A DNA stretch of 64,000 bases, from NCBI RefSeq assembly GCF_032051575.1, contig NZ_DAMBYD010000010.1, forward strand, positions 132,287-196,286, given 5' to 3'. This DNA is from Aminipila sp032051575 (GTDB taxonomy: Bacteria; Bacillota; Clostridia; Peptostreptococcales; Anaerovoracaceae). A program made the translations under genes and the position numbers. Each line of letters begins with the position of its first letter. Position 1 is the stretch's first letter. Below are positions 34,975 through 43,996 of this stretch, piece by piece. The notes below the pieces were generated by a model. That model saw only the letters and a list, made by a program, of their open reading frames with translations, searched no databases and had not been told where the DNA came from.

Positions 34975-36669
34975 TCAACGTGGGTTGTCCTCTTGATAGG
35001 TACACTTTTTATTCCCAGTCTTTTTCTTCATTTTACTTGGTGGTTTATGCCCATCTATTTTTGTATTTAATCCTGTTTTAAAGATAAAAGTTAGCATATA
35101 AGGATCAGGGATTCCATCTTCATTATGTCCTCCTATCACTACCTCTTCGACTACAGTCTTAAACACATCTCCATCAAATTCTGTTAATGGCTCTTTGTTT
35201 TTAAATATTTTCTTAAAGTCTGAAAGCCTTTCTTTTATCGCCTTTTCTTCACCTTGGACTGTATCCAATTCTATTCGTTCTGTTTTTAATTCCTTTAAGG
35301 TTTTGATTAACTGTCCGTATTTTTCTTCATAAGTTATTTTATCAATCTTATCTTCTAAATGCAAATCTATTAACTTACTTATTTTTATCTCAGTACTGTT
35401 AATTTCAGCGTTCAGCTTATTGATACGCTTTTTATTATCCTTTGATTGTAATCCTTCTTCCACATTGTTTAGAAATTCCTCTACCACAGTTTTATTATCC
35501 GTACAGAGAATATTGAAAGCCTTAACAAATGCATTCTCAATAATGGTTTCTTCTACTGCTTTACATTCAGGACAGTTCTTCTTGCCTTTGCGAATTGCTG
35601 TAACACAGGACCACACATCTTTCTGATTATCACTCCCACTGTGCCACCTTCTCCTTGTGATATTTCCACCACAGTATCCACACTTCAACAAACTGCTAAA
35701 GGTATATTTCAGACTGTATTTATTCTGCCTACCTTGATTAAAATTCTTACTTCTTTTGCTTAATATTTCTTGTGCCTTATCAAATTGTTCTCTTGAAATA
35801 ATTGGTTCATGATGATTCTCTATATAATACTTTTTGGATTCACCAAAATTATCAAGCCTTCGTTTACTAATTGGATCTACGGTAAAGCTTTTTCCCATTA
35901 AGATATCACCTTTATATTTTTCGTTTTTAACAATTCCTCGAACAGAAGTATCCACCCACTCTGTATTGCCTTTCTTAGTTACTGCTCCCATAGCAGTAAG
36001 TTCCTGTGCTATAACAAAACAACCAACACCCTCTGTATAGCGATCAAATATGTATCTAACAGTTTTTGATTCTTCCTCATTAATGGAAATACTTTTTGAT
36101 TCCTTATCGTAATCATAGCCTAAACAACCTTGATATCCTACTAGTTCCCCACGTTCCATTTTCATTTCAAGACCCTTTTTGGTATTAGCAGAAAGGGATT
36201 CACTTTCCTGCTGTGCAAGGGAACTTAAGATTGTAAGTAGCACTTCTCCATTCATGGTTAAGGTATTGATATTCTCTTTTTCAAAAACAATTGCCACATT
36301 CTCATCTTTTAACAGCCTCACATATTTTAAAGTATCCATTGTATTTCTTGCAAACCTTGAAATACTCTTTGTAATAATAATGTCAATTAATCCTTTGCTA
36401 GCGTCTGAAATCATCCTTTGAAATTCATCACGATTATCAGATTGAGTTCCTGAAATTCCTGAATCAGCGTAAATATCTACGAATTCCCATTCTTTATTCT
36501 GCTTGATAAGGTTTTTATAATGTATCACTTGGGATTTATAGCTGTTCATCTGCTCATCTGAATCAGTACTTACTCTGCAGTAAGCAGCTACACGCATTTT
36601 ATTAATTAATTTACCTGTTGTTCGATTAATTTTTTCTTTCTGTGCTTCAATAATATGTACTTTACTCAT
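34975..36669 (-). CDS. Large serine recombinase (site-specific integrase)
   Basis: The 564-residue integrase has a resolvase catalytic domain with CRVSTDSDEQ (catalytic Ser34), the helix-E region SISRFARNTMDTLKYVRLL, then a recombinase domain, a zinc ribbon (LLKCGYCGG with CPEC about 40 residues later), and a coiled-coil region with Ile/Leu/Lys-rich repeats near residues 410-490. Such enzymes integrate and excise conjugative elements at short att sites with a 2-base core. It is the only recombinase in the window and probably mobilises the ICE to its left; it could instead belong to the module on its right. Confidence 0.93.
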   Translation of the reverse strand: MSKVHIIEAQKEKINRTTGKLINKMRVAAYCRVSTDSDEQMNSYKSQVIHYKNLIKQNKEWEFVDIYADSGISGTQSDNRDEFQRMISDASKGLIDIIITKSISRFARNTMDTLKYVRLLKDENVAIVFEKENINTLTMNGEVLLTILSSLAQQESESLSANTKKGLEMKMERGELVGYQGCLGYDYDKESKSISINEEESKTVRYIFDRYTEGVGCFVIAQELTAMGAVTKKGNTEWVDTSVRGIVKNEKYKGDILMGKSFTVDPISKRRLDNFGESKKYYIENHHEPIISREQFDKAQEILSKRSKNFNQGRQNKYSLKYTFSSLLKCGYCGGNITRRRWHSGSDNQKDVWSCVTAIRKGKKNCPECKAVEETIIENAFVKAFNILCTDNKTVVEEFLNNVEEGLQSKDNKKRINKLNAEINSTEIKISKLIDLHLEDKIDKITYEEKYGQLIKTLKELKTERIELDTVQGEEKAIKERLSDFKKIFKNKEPLTEFDGDVFKTVVEEVVIGGHNEDGIPDPYMLTFIFKTGLNTKIDGHKPPSKMKKKTGNKKCTYQEDNPR

Positions 36670-36824
36670 TCTCTCACCAACCTTTCTTTGTACTTTAATC
36701 TAACATCACAAGGATTATAGATAGAAGATTTTTCATAGTCAAGCTAATTATCTGACAACTGCTAATAAAGATTGAAACCTATGCTTACCCTATAAAATCA
36801 TAAGGTAGCACGGATTCTATAGGT

Positions 36825-37076
36825 TTATTTTATATCATATTTTCTTTTCAAACTTTGTTTGATGCTAGCATGTTCTTTATCTGTGATTAAATCCTTTTTA
36901 CGTAAGTGATTTAACATTCCTAATTGTGCTGCATATTTTTCTATATTATTTTTTAAAAACTTATAACCATAGGGAGTAAATAAAATTTTAGCAACTGTTT
37001 CGATATCACCTTCTCCATGTTTATCTTTTATAATTCTTTTAAATATGTTCCAGAGTTGTCTTAAATTTTCTTTCAT
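36825..37076 (-). CDS. Small protein with a pilin-like GEGDIE motif and SHOCT-like tail
   Basis: The 83-residue soluble protein contains KHGEGDIETVAKILF, close in spelling to the NNRGEGYIDTAVKILI of the ICE pilins, but the following segment is not hydrophobic, so it cannot be a pilin. The C-terminus (LRKKDLITDKEHASIKQSLK) resembles a SHOCT-type short tail. A good GCGGAGG site precedes the ATG. It lies between the integrase and the helicase gene. I do not recognise a named family. Confidence 0.62.
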   Translation of the reverse strand: MKENLRQLWNIFKRIIKDKHGEGDIETVAKILFTPYGYKFLKNNIEKYAAQLGMLNHLRKKDLITDKEHASIKQSLKRKYDIK

Positions 37077-37590
37077 TAAATTCCTCCGCTTCTATTTACT
37101 GTTGTTTTTTTAAGTATCTAATACAATATCCTTGACCACCTATAGATGTCAGCTATAAATGCCTGTTTTATCGGTTTTTCTATCAGTTCCGACCACCTTG
37201 TCCGACACAAACCTCGAAATTCGACCACCTATAGGCAGTTGAAAAACCCACGGCACTGCCGGGGGATGTAGCTGGAAGGTGGAATCTTTTGACCACCTTC
37301 CTTTATCCTGCACTAAAATCGATTGGGGGTTTCACTTTTATTTCGGATATTTTATACCTTTGGAGCCAATGCTTAAAATCACAAAGCTCTATTTTTAGGT
37401 GTTTTTATAATATCGCCACATTCGCCCCACAAATCATTTTATTGCTCATTAGGTGTTACTCTCCCACTCTTGACTTTACAATTGCACACGAGGGGACACA
37501 GAGGCTAATGTCTGCTAGGAAATTATGTTTATTCAATTGTGATTAGCATTTCAGGGTCTAAAGGGTCAACAGGGTCATCGTTTTGAGGAC
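37077..37590. other. Candidate replication-origin region with GACCACC repeats
   Basis: No gene is evident in 514 bases. GACCACC occurs four times in the same orientation (37134, 37191, 37223, 37291), two of them extended to GACCACCTATAG. An inverted repeat GGCAGT/ACTGCC (37234-37239, 37255-37260) lies between copies, followed by GCCGGGGGATGTAGC. Next to a RepA-like helicase gene this resembles an origin or a regulatory array. Confidence 0.45.
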
Positions 37591-38595
37591 TTAGGGGGTA
37601 CTCATTTTATCGACCCTATCGTCCCTATTTTTGAAAATTTCAATCAGCCTTTTACCATTGCTCTTACGGATAACAACAGAAATACAGCGTTCTTCAAATT
37701 CTAAAGTATTTTGTAATATTCTTTTGGTAAGGGTCTTTGAAGAAATTTTATCGTCCCTGTTTTTAGATAATTCCTCTGCAAGTTCTGTTGGAGTAGATTT
37801 ATGATATTCTTTATCTTTCATAAAATCAGAAAGAAGAATAACAATATCATCTGCTAGTAAATCATGATTTTCAAAACTATCAGATATTACTTGCCAGATA
37901 TTATCTTCACCACGTTTTAACTTAATCTCACGATAATCAATATCTCTACCAACACAAGATAGAGTAGCAACTCCACTACCTCTGGTTTCTTCTACTAAGA
38001 TAAAACTACTGTCCACTGCACCTTGAATTCCTGTAGTGCCTGATATTCGGTTGAATGGATCTTTGTCATATTCTTTTCTCAGATGATGAATCAGTAGAAT
38101 ATCTATCCCATATTTATCTGCTAATTTTTTTAATATGGTTAAGTCGCTATAGTCATTAGCATAATTGTTATCCTTGCTTGTATTTCGTATCATCTGAAGG
38201 GTATCGATAATAATTAGAACTGTACCTGGATGCTCTGCTATAAAGGTTACAATTCTTTCTTCTAGCTCACCACCAAGCATAGCATTCTCAGTGCAAAAGT
38301 TTACTGTGTCCGTTGCTTCATCTGTAATATCAAATAGTCTGTTTTGTATTCTTATTTGACTATCTTCAAAGCAGAGATATAAAGTGTCTCCCTTCTTTAC
38401 TTTGTTGCTCCAGACATCTTCTCCTTTTGCTACAGCAACAGATAACCATAGGGCAAGCCATGACTTTCCTACCTTTGGTGAGCCTGCAAGAATATGAAGT
38501 CCTTCTGATAGTAGATTTTCAATGATAAAGTTAATGGGTTTCAGTGGTATGGTCATTAATGTTTCACCGTCAATGGTGTTAAATCTTTTTGTCAT
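37591..38595 (-). CDS. RepA-type hexameric helicase/AAA ATPase
   Basis: The 334-residue RecA-fold ATPase has Walker A HILAGSPKVGKSWLALWLSV at about residue 35, Walker B TVLIIIDTLQMIRN near 125, and LLIHHLRKEYDKDPFNRISG in place of the DnaB H4/arginine-finger region. It matches the RepA (RSF1010-like) AAA_25 family used for plasmid or element replication. A C-terminal winged region follows. GGAGGTG precedes the ATG. It is the probable replication protein of the small module; whether the ICE replicates with it is open. Confidence 0.86.
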   Translation of the reverse strand: MTKRFNTIDGETLMTIPLKPINFIIENLLSEGLHILAGSPKVGKSWLALWLSVAVAKGEDVWSNKVKKGDTLYLCFEDSQIRIQNRLFDITDEATDTVNFCTENAMLGGELEERIVTFIAEHPGTVLIIIDTLQMIRNTSKDNNYANDYSDLTILKKLADKYGIDILLIHHLRKEYDKDPFNRISGTTGIQGAVDSSFILVEETRGSGVATLSCVGRDIDYREIKLKRGEDNIWQVISDSFENHDLLADDIVILLSDFMKDKEYHKSTPTELAEELSKNRDDKISSKTLTKRILQNTLEFEERCISVVIRKSNGKRLIEIFKNRDDRVDKMSTP

Positions 38596-38682
38596 TTTAA
38601 ATTCACCTCCTTACTTGTTTCCACATTTAAAGGGTGTTTTTGAAGTCTTGATAATAAATTTTTTTAACACAAAATTATCCCT

Positions 38683-38769
38683 TCAATGTGTAGGCAACGA
38701 AAACGTGTTTTTTAGAACTATTTCTTGAAAATATTTTAAAATATAAAAATACCCCTCAATGTGTAGGCA
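38683..38769. repeat. Pair of direct repeats upstream of the helicase gene
   Basis: Copies read CCTTCAATGTGTAGGCAACG and CCCTCAATGTGTAGGCATCG, 73 bases apart (about seven helical turns). Both lie in the putative promoter or leader region of the helicase gene. Confidence 0.65.
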
Positions 38770-38859
38770 TCGGGAAGGGGATTTTGACAACCATTTTTGA
38801 AAAATAATTAAAATATTTTATTTTGGGAATATATTGCAGCTATAAAAGGACAAAAAAAC

Positions 38860-38886
38860 AACCTTGATTCAATTACTATCAAGGTT
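38860..38886 (-). terminator. Terminator of the restriction-modification operon
   Basis: AACCTTGAT and ATCAAGGTT (38860-38868, 38878-38886) form a perfect 9-bp stem followed on the minus strand by GTTTTTTTG. Confidence 0.78.
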
Positions 38887-39014
38887 ACTTTACAGAAGAA
38901 CTTCACTCATTTTTACAGCGAAGTTTATTTGAACTCTTCGGAATTAACGAATAGTTGAACTAGTAAGTAATAGTTACCAGTTCAATTTTATAATATCTAT
39001 CTCATACATATATC

Positions 39015-39755
39015 CTATTTTATTAAAATAAAGAGATATTCATGAGCTAAAAGCAAAAAATTTTTCTCAACACTTAATTTAGACCATTTATTTGTTGACT
39101 TGCAATTAAACTGCTCCTTTAATATTATTTCCTTAATCTCAAATCCTGATTTCAAAAATATTTCCATTGTTCTAAATCCTAGCGGTATTACTTTGCCGTT
39201 CTTCCTCATATCTCCGATTAAAAAAGTACAGTACTTTCCCTTTTTTAAAACTCTTTTACATTCTTCTGCAACATCTATCATAGATTCCAAGAACTTATCT
39301 ACTGACAACAACGATATATCATTTTCCTGATGCTCACTATATTTTATTACATCTGCATATGGTGGATGCATACAAACCAGATCTATACTTTCATTAGGTA
39401 TAAAGTCTAGTTTTCTTGCATCTCCTTGTTTAAAATAAACACGTCCACCTTTTTCAAATGAAAACTGACATTTCTTTCTACAACGCTCTAATGCCTCTGC
39501 ATTAACATCAATACCTATGCAATCTCTACCTAAAAGTTTCGCCTCAACCATAGTTGTTCCACCACCAACAAATTGATCAATAACTAAATCTCCAGGATTT
39601 GAATATCTTAAAATAATGTTTCTTGGTACATAAGGTGACCAGTTTCCTCTATAATTCCCATCATGTGTAGCCCAATTCCCACGTTCAGGAAATTTCCACA
39701 CTGAACTCGTTTCTATTTTAAATTCTAAAGGTTCCCAAATATTCCCATTATTCAT
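39015..39755 (-). CDS. DNA methyltransferase, N4/N6 amino type, second methylase of the R-M operon
   Basis: The 246-residue enzyme has SAM motif I DQFVGGGTTMVEAKLLG at about residue 60, an acidic loop GIDVN, and catalytic MHPPYADVIKY near residue 130 (motif IV). The start is the ATG at 39753-39755, behind GGAG inside the restriction gene; an ORF-extending TTG two codons upstream is less likely. It overlaps the restriction gene by 8 bases. In DpnII-like systems a second methylase acts on single-stranded DNA, but this enzyme is of a different sequence type, so that parallel is only functional. Confidence 0.85.
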   Translation of the reverse strand: MNNGNIWEPLEFKIETSSVWKFPERGNWATHDGNYRGNWSPYVPRNIILRYSNPGDLVIDQFVGGGTTMVEAKLLGRDCIGIDVNAEALERCRKKCQFSFEKGGRVYFKQGDARKLDFIPNESIDLVCMHPPYADVIKYSEHQENDISLLSVDKFLESMIDVAEECKRVLKKGKYCTFLIGDMRKNGKVIPLGFRTMEIFLKSGFEIKEIILKEQFNCKSTNKWSKLSVEKNFLLLAHEYLFILIK

Positions 39756-41040
39756 TCGCAATCTCCAACATCCAATTAATCCAACCAGTTATTGTCGATG
39801 CACGCCTTTTATATGTTTCTTCGCTTTCAACTCTATATAACTGGCACTGTTTCATTATATCAACAATCCTTTGCTTGTTAGGTATTCTCCCTTCTCTCAA
39901 TGTTATTAAGAAGGTTTCACTAAACGCTTTATGTTCTAATATGCTCTTACAGAACTCTAATTGTCGTTGCCTCCTGGACATATTCATAATCAATTTACCC
40001 TTAGAAGTTAATTGATACATCACTTTTAATCCGTCTCTACCTTTTTCCACCAGTCCTAAATATCTACATGCATCTGTATAATAATTAGTTTGCCTAATGT
40101 CAAAGGCATATTCCTCTGTCACTTCATCTCGATCCATCGTTGTACTAGAAAGCAATTCACAAACATTAATAACTCGCTTAAAATTATCTGCTTGCGGAAA
40201 TGGTATCTCAGGTTCTCTAATAATTTGAGTGTTCATAAGCAAGTTTTCAAGATCACTAATGCTGATCTCAATATCTTCTAATATATAATTTTTCTGTTGA
40301 ACAAGCTCTAATGAATTATATATTTTAGGATTTTTAAATTCGTATTCATATAAGCTGAAAATACCATTTGAATAAACCAAAAAAACAGGTCTAATTTTCT
40401 TTGATACTCTTTCAGCCCACACTCTATATGGATAATACAGTTGTCTTACTAAAAAATCTTCCGAAATATCTCTTTTTGCTTCAAGTAACGCAAGCGACTC
40501 TACTCCTTCATATGCTGCATCTATTTCTATTTGGGAGTTTATAACTTCAATTGATGCAAGTCTACCACTTTTACTGTTTTTTATATCAAAATCAAAGCGA
40601 TCAGAGCCCATTCTTCCAGATACAGTTGCAACCAAATTTTCTTCACCCAAAAAATCATTTAAAATTCCAGATGCCAAAGCACAATTAATAGAAATCGCTT
40701 CACTTTGAATATTGTTTTTATCTAAACTTTGTATATGTTCCGGCAATGATGCTTGAATCACTTTTGTACTTATGCTTTCAAACTTTTTATATACTTCAAA
40801 GTTAGATATTACGTAGTCACCTCTTGAAATTGGTAATATGGCTAATCGATTCTCGGAAAATATTTGTGGCAAATTAATATTATGATCAAATTTTGCCATT
40901 AATCTCGGTTCTCTAAACTCTTTAATTTGATTTGCAGAAATAATAAATTTTTCATGCATATCTATCTGATTCAATATATCATATTTACTAAACAACTTTT
41001 CCCAAGCATGATCATTTTTACCTTTAGGTTTACTACTCAT
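39748..41040 (-). CDS. Type II restriction endonuclease
   Basis: The 430-residue protein has a nuclease core in its middle: SDRFDFDIKNS, then SQIEIDAAYEG (Asp174) and LALLEAKRD (Glu188, Lys190), followed by DFLVRQLYYPYRVW. This D-x13-E-x-K pattern is the PD-(D/E)XK active site. The C-terminal 150 residues look like a winged-helix DNA-recognition part (QTNYYTDACRYLGLVEKGRD). It is flanked by two methylases with overlaps of 8 bases each side, the hallmark of a tightly coupled R-M operon. Confidence 0.83.
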   Translation of the reverse strand: MSSKPKGKNDHAWEKLFSKYDILNQIDMHEKFIISANQIKEFREPRLMAKFDHNINLPQIFSENRLAILPISRGDYVISNFEVYKKFESISTKVIQASLPEHIQSLDKNNIQSEAISINCALASGILNDFLGEENLVATVSGRMGSDRFDFDIKNSKSGRLASIEVINSQIEIDAAYEGVESLALLEAKRDISEDFLVRQLYYPYRVWAERVSKKIRPVFLVYSNGIFSLYEYEFKNPKIYNSLELVQQKNYILEDIEISISDLENLLMNTQIIREPEIPFPQADNFKRVINVCELLSSTTMDRDEVTEEYAFDIRQTNYYTDACRYLGLVEKGRDGLKVMYQLTSKGKLIMNMSRRQRQLEFCKSILEHKAFSETFLITLREGRIPNKQRIVDIMKQCQLYRVESEETYKRRASTITGWINWMLEIANE

Positions 41041-41869
41041 AGTTTCTAATCACCACCTCATCTACATCACCACGTTTTGACGCAACTGAGTTAATTGCCC
41101 TCTTTGCCTTAACAATTTTAATATCATAAGCATTATATTGTTCTTTAATAAAATCTGTTGCAGAATTAGATAACATGAACTTTATTCCACGCGAATCTAA
41201 TTCATCACAACATTCTCTTAATCTTATCTGTTCATCACGACCAAATCCACCTCTTGTGTAACCGGTAAAACTAGATGTGGCTGATACTGGATCATATGGT
41301 GGATCCAAATACACAAAGCTACCCTTTGGAATCTTCTGTAACACTTCCGAATAATCAACATTAGATATGTGGATTTTTGCTTCATTAAAATATCTATTTA
41401 CTGCAAGTAATGTTGGTGCATTAACAATATTTGGATTTTTATAGTTTCCAAACGGAGAATTAAACTCTCCCGCATTGTTTACCCTAAACAAACCATTAAA
41501 ACATGTCTTATTCAAAAAAAGCATTCGAGATGCTCGTTCAATATTAGATAATTTCTCGAATGCCTCATGATCTCTATCAAGATCTCGGATTTTATAAAAA
41601 TATTCTGATTCGTTTTTATGTTGTTGAAGCGAACTTATTAGTTCTTCAACATTATCTCTTATCACTTCATATACATTTATCAATTCACCATTCGCATCAT
41701 TTATATAAGCTGTGCTTGGTTGTCTATTAAATAACACTGCACCCCCACCAACAAATGGCTCACAATATGTGCTAAATTTATTTGGAAACAATGGTGTTAA
41801 TTCATCTAATAATTGTCTCTTTCCACCAACCCACTTAACGACTGGGGCAACCATTTTATTCTTTTTCAT
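41033..41869 (-). CDS. DpnM/Dam-like adenine methyltransferase of the R-M operon
   Basis: The 278-residue D12-class enzyme has VVKWVGGKRQLLDELTPLFP, EPFVGGGAVLF (motif I), and the catalytic FVYLDPPYDPVSATSSFTGY. The whole length resembles Streptococcus pneumoniae DpnM from memory (YINDANGELINVYEVIRDN, FNGLFRVN, and FTGYTRGGFGRDEQIRLREC align well). DpnM methylates GATC, so a GATC-like target is plausible but unproven. It is the first gene of the operon, with its own promoter. Confidence 0.88.
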   Translation of the reverse strand: MKKNKMVAPVVKWVGGKRQLLDELTPLFPNKFSTYCEPFVGGGAVLFNRQPSTAYINDANGELINVYEVIRDNVEELISSLQQHKNESEYFYKIRDLDRDHEAFEKLSNIERASRMLFLNKTCFNGLFRVNNAGEFNSPFGNYKNPNIVNAPTLLAVNRYFNEAKIHISNVDYSEVLQKIPKGSFVYLDPPYDPVSATSSFTGYTRGGFGRDEQIRLRECCDELDSRGIKFMLSNSATDFIKEQYNAYDIKIVKAKRAINSVASKRGDVDEVVIRNYE

Positions 41870-41910
41870 CTAAACACCATCCTTTTATATTACCTTTAGT
41901 TGTTGCTTAT

Positions 41911-41939
41911 ATCTTAACATATAGAAATATATTCGTCAA
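41911..41939 (-). promoter_or_regulatory. Promoter of the R-M operon
   Basis: On the minus strand TTGACG (41934-41939) and TAAGAT (41911-41916) are 17 bases apart. Palindromic ATAT-rich spacer DNA and an AACATATGTT palindrome just upstream could be operator sites. Confidence 0.6.
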
Positions 41940-42027
41940 ACATATGTTCTCGTTTTGCAATTTTATATACTTTTATTATACCTTCTTACTGAAGTAGTGG
42001 CAAATAAAATTTACACCTTCTATCAAA

Positions 42028-42057
42028 GGCTAAGAAACATCATTATGTCTCTTAGCC
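42028..42057 (-). terminator. Terminator after the AIPR-like gene
   Basis: GGCTAAGA and TCTTAGCC (42028-42035, 42050-42057) extend by ACAT/ATGT with one G-U pair to a 13-bp stem on the minus strand; the T-run is weak (TTTGAT). Confidence 0.55.
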
Positions 42058-42066
42058 TCCTATTCA

Positions 42067-43269
42067 CTATTTCATATATCCAAATATATATATTTCTTTA
42101 AACAAGTTGCTCCATAAGTTACTATTTTTAGCTATCACATCTGGATTTTCCGTTTTTTCATCTAATAACATAGAAACTAGCTTTTGACCTATCTTATTCC
42201 ATACCTCACTAGGTGGACATTGCCAATAATAGCTACCATCATCATTGATCTGTATCAGCGCTCTAAAAGCACCCACCAAAGGGTACATTAATCCTTTTGG
42301 AATAATATATTGCAAATCCTGTTGTTTAAAAAATGATTTTCCAACAACTTTATTAGCATCGAACTTTGCATATTTTCTTGTTCCATAACGCTTTCCTGCC
42401 TTATTTGAAATACTTGCAAATGATACTTCGATTTCTTCCCACAATTCAAATATGTCCTTAATTATCGGTTGCATATTTCTAATCATCTTCTCACGAGCTT
42501 GTTTCTGTAATTTCTCTGTACTACCTCCTGAATACAAAAATTTTCTTAAACTTGCTTCTTTTCCAGAATAACACTGAATTGGCTGAGTTTCAGATAATAT
42601 TCCATGTGAATTTTTATATGGATAAACCTCTTGACTAAACATCAATAATATTGCTATTATTTCTCGTACATCAATAGTTGAAATATCCACCTCATTGTAA
42701 TGTTCATTCATTTTGTATTGAATTCTATATGCAAAATCAACTTCAGCAAATGCTTGTTTTATAACTTCAAAGCTATTCTCCAATTCTGCAATAGATTTCA
42801 AATCCACTTGCACAGATGTATTTCGTGCCGCTGCCAACTCTACTGGTGTCTCTAAACCCTCAAAGATTTCAAAGAATACATATCTATCATTTGACAATGA
42901 ATTTTTGCTTTTAGCTTCAAGAATTGCTCTCAGCGTATGTCCACCATCAATATTCCCATGAAGCTCTGGATCATCAAGTGTAATTATCAATTCTTCTGTT
43001 TTATTGTTCCATTCTGCTGAACTTGATGACATTAATACACCTCTGTTTAGCTCATGAAAGTTGTCATTTTCTACTAGACTGTTTTTAATTTTTTGCGCAA
43101 CATTTGTGGACATCTTTTGTTCTCTTGGATTCGTAGCCATCCATTCTTCAATTTCCTGTGGAATGCTACTTGATTGTACATAGCACACATATTTAATATG
43201 CTTGCTAGTTTTGTCACTTGGATCATTCATTTTCTTAAATTCTTTTGCTACTAATTTTAATTTTGCCAT
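42067..43269 (-). CDS. AIPR-like abortive-infection family protein
   Basis: The 400-residue protein contains NRGVLMSSSSAEWNNKTEEL, DPELHGNIDGGHTLRAIL and ELAAARNTSVQVDLKSIAEL, the pattern of AIPR/DGQHR-type proteins (a conserved Asn-rich site in an N-D-G-x-H-T motif). AIPR proteins take part in abortive infection against phage. I use the ATG at 43267-43269, 8 bases after GGAG. It lies between the R-M operon and the HD/nuclease pair, and its leader has a hairpin and palindrome. The family call is by motif, so DndB-like is an alternative. Confidence 0.68.
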   Translation of the reverse strand: MAKLKLVAKEFKKMNDPSDKTSKHIKYVCYVQSSSIPQEIEEWMATNPREQKMSTNVAQKIKNSLVENDNFHELNRGVLMSSSSAEWNNKTEELIITLDDPELHGNIDGGHTLRAILEAKSKNSLSNDRYVFFEIFEGLETPVELAAARNTSVQVDLKSIAELENSFEVIKQAFAEVDFAYRIQYKMNEHYNEVDISTIDVREIIAILLMFSQEVYPYKNSHGILSETQPIQCYSGKEASLRKFLYSGGSTEKLQKQAREKMIRNMQPIIKDIFELWEEIEVSFASISNKAGKRYGTRKYAKFDANKVVGKSFFKQQDLQYIIPKGLMYPLVGAFRALIQINDDGSYYWQCPPSEVWNKIGQKLVSMLLDEKTENPDVIAKNSNLWSNLFKEIYIFGYMK

Positions 43270-43294
43270 AACCACATCTCCTTAATATAAAAAA

Positions 43295-43328
43295 ATTCTG
43301 TTACTCCACATATGTGAAATTACAGAAT
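43295..43328 (-). terminator. Leader attenuator/terminator before the AIPR-like gene
   Basis: Arms ATTCTGT and ACAGAAT, with an inner CACATATGTG, form an imperfect 34-base hairpin; the minus strand continues TTTTTTTAT. It lies between any upstream promoter and the gene. Confidence 0.55.
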
Positions 43329-43398
43329 ATAAGCGTTCAACATCTAAATGCTAATGTTATTTTGTAAGTCCACATCTGCGAAAGATACTGGTAATCTA

Positions 43399-43416
43399 AT
43401 GAACAAATTTGTTCAT
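43399..43416. promoter_or_regulatory. Perfect 18-bp palindrome, probable operator
   Basis: ATGAACAAATTTGTTCAT reads the same on both strands and lies about 130 bases upstream of the AIPR-like gene. Confidence 0.55.
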
Positions 43417-43996
43417 AGACAGTTATATTATAACTCTGTTTCTAAGTTTTTGCAATACACAATTCCATTTTTCAATTAAAAAATATCCAAAATATATCCT
43501 CGGTCGAAAATGTAAATTAATTAACCTTATAGTTTAAAGTTATTATGTTATCTCAGGTCACTTGCTTTAATTTTATTTTTCTTGATATTCTCTATGAAAA
43601 TATAGCCAAAACTACCTGCACTCCCTCACAAATCTCCTTTTCCCTCTTACCTGCTCCAATCGGATTAAAAATCACGTGTTTTTGTTCATAAGTAAATTTT
43701 AATATAACATGCCGTTTCCCCTGATATTCAGCCAATTCTACGTCTTTTCCTATCTCTCTATTTTCTGTATTCCTACCACGCACTCCACGTGCCTTGAGAG
43801 TACAATAATGATGTCGCAAGTAAATGGGCTTCCCTTGGTGTAAAGGTATGGTTATAGAAGATTCTAACAATTTTCCTACAAATAGCTGACACTATCGTAT
43901 ACTACTCTTAAGTTATACGCAGTGTATCTATTATGATAAAATAGAATTTCAAAAATATGCCCATACAAATTTGTATTTGTTTTCTCCAGCTAAGTT

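Larger units (their letters stand above)
38596..39014. other. Intergenic region upstream of the helicase gene
   Basis: It holds two direct repeats of TCAATGTGTAGGCA (38683-38696 and 38756-38769, 73 bases apart) inside longer similar contexts, and the restriction-operon terminator at 38860-38886. The rest is AT-rich without a gene. The repeats sit where a regulator or initiator of the helicase gene would bind. Confidence 0.5.
43270..43996. other. Regulatory intergenic region upstream of the AIPR-like gene
   Basis: No convincing gene lies in these 727 bases; a 92-codon leftward frame at 43592-43870 has a TTG start and no recognisable product. It contains a hairpin followed by a T-run (43295-43328) and an 18-bp palindrome (43399-43416), both upstream of the AIPR-like gene. 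Confidence 0.5.

Noticed and set aside
37134..37297. GACCACC repeats considered as a CRISPR array
   Set aside because: Only seven bases, irregular spacing of 57, 32 and 68, no spacers of equal size.
43592..43870. 92-codon leftward frame between the AIPR and nuclease genes
   Set aside because: TTG start with poor spacing to a weak site, unrecognised product and no partner. Not counted as a gene, though it cannot be fully excluded.
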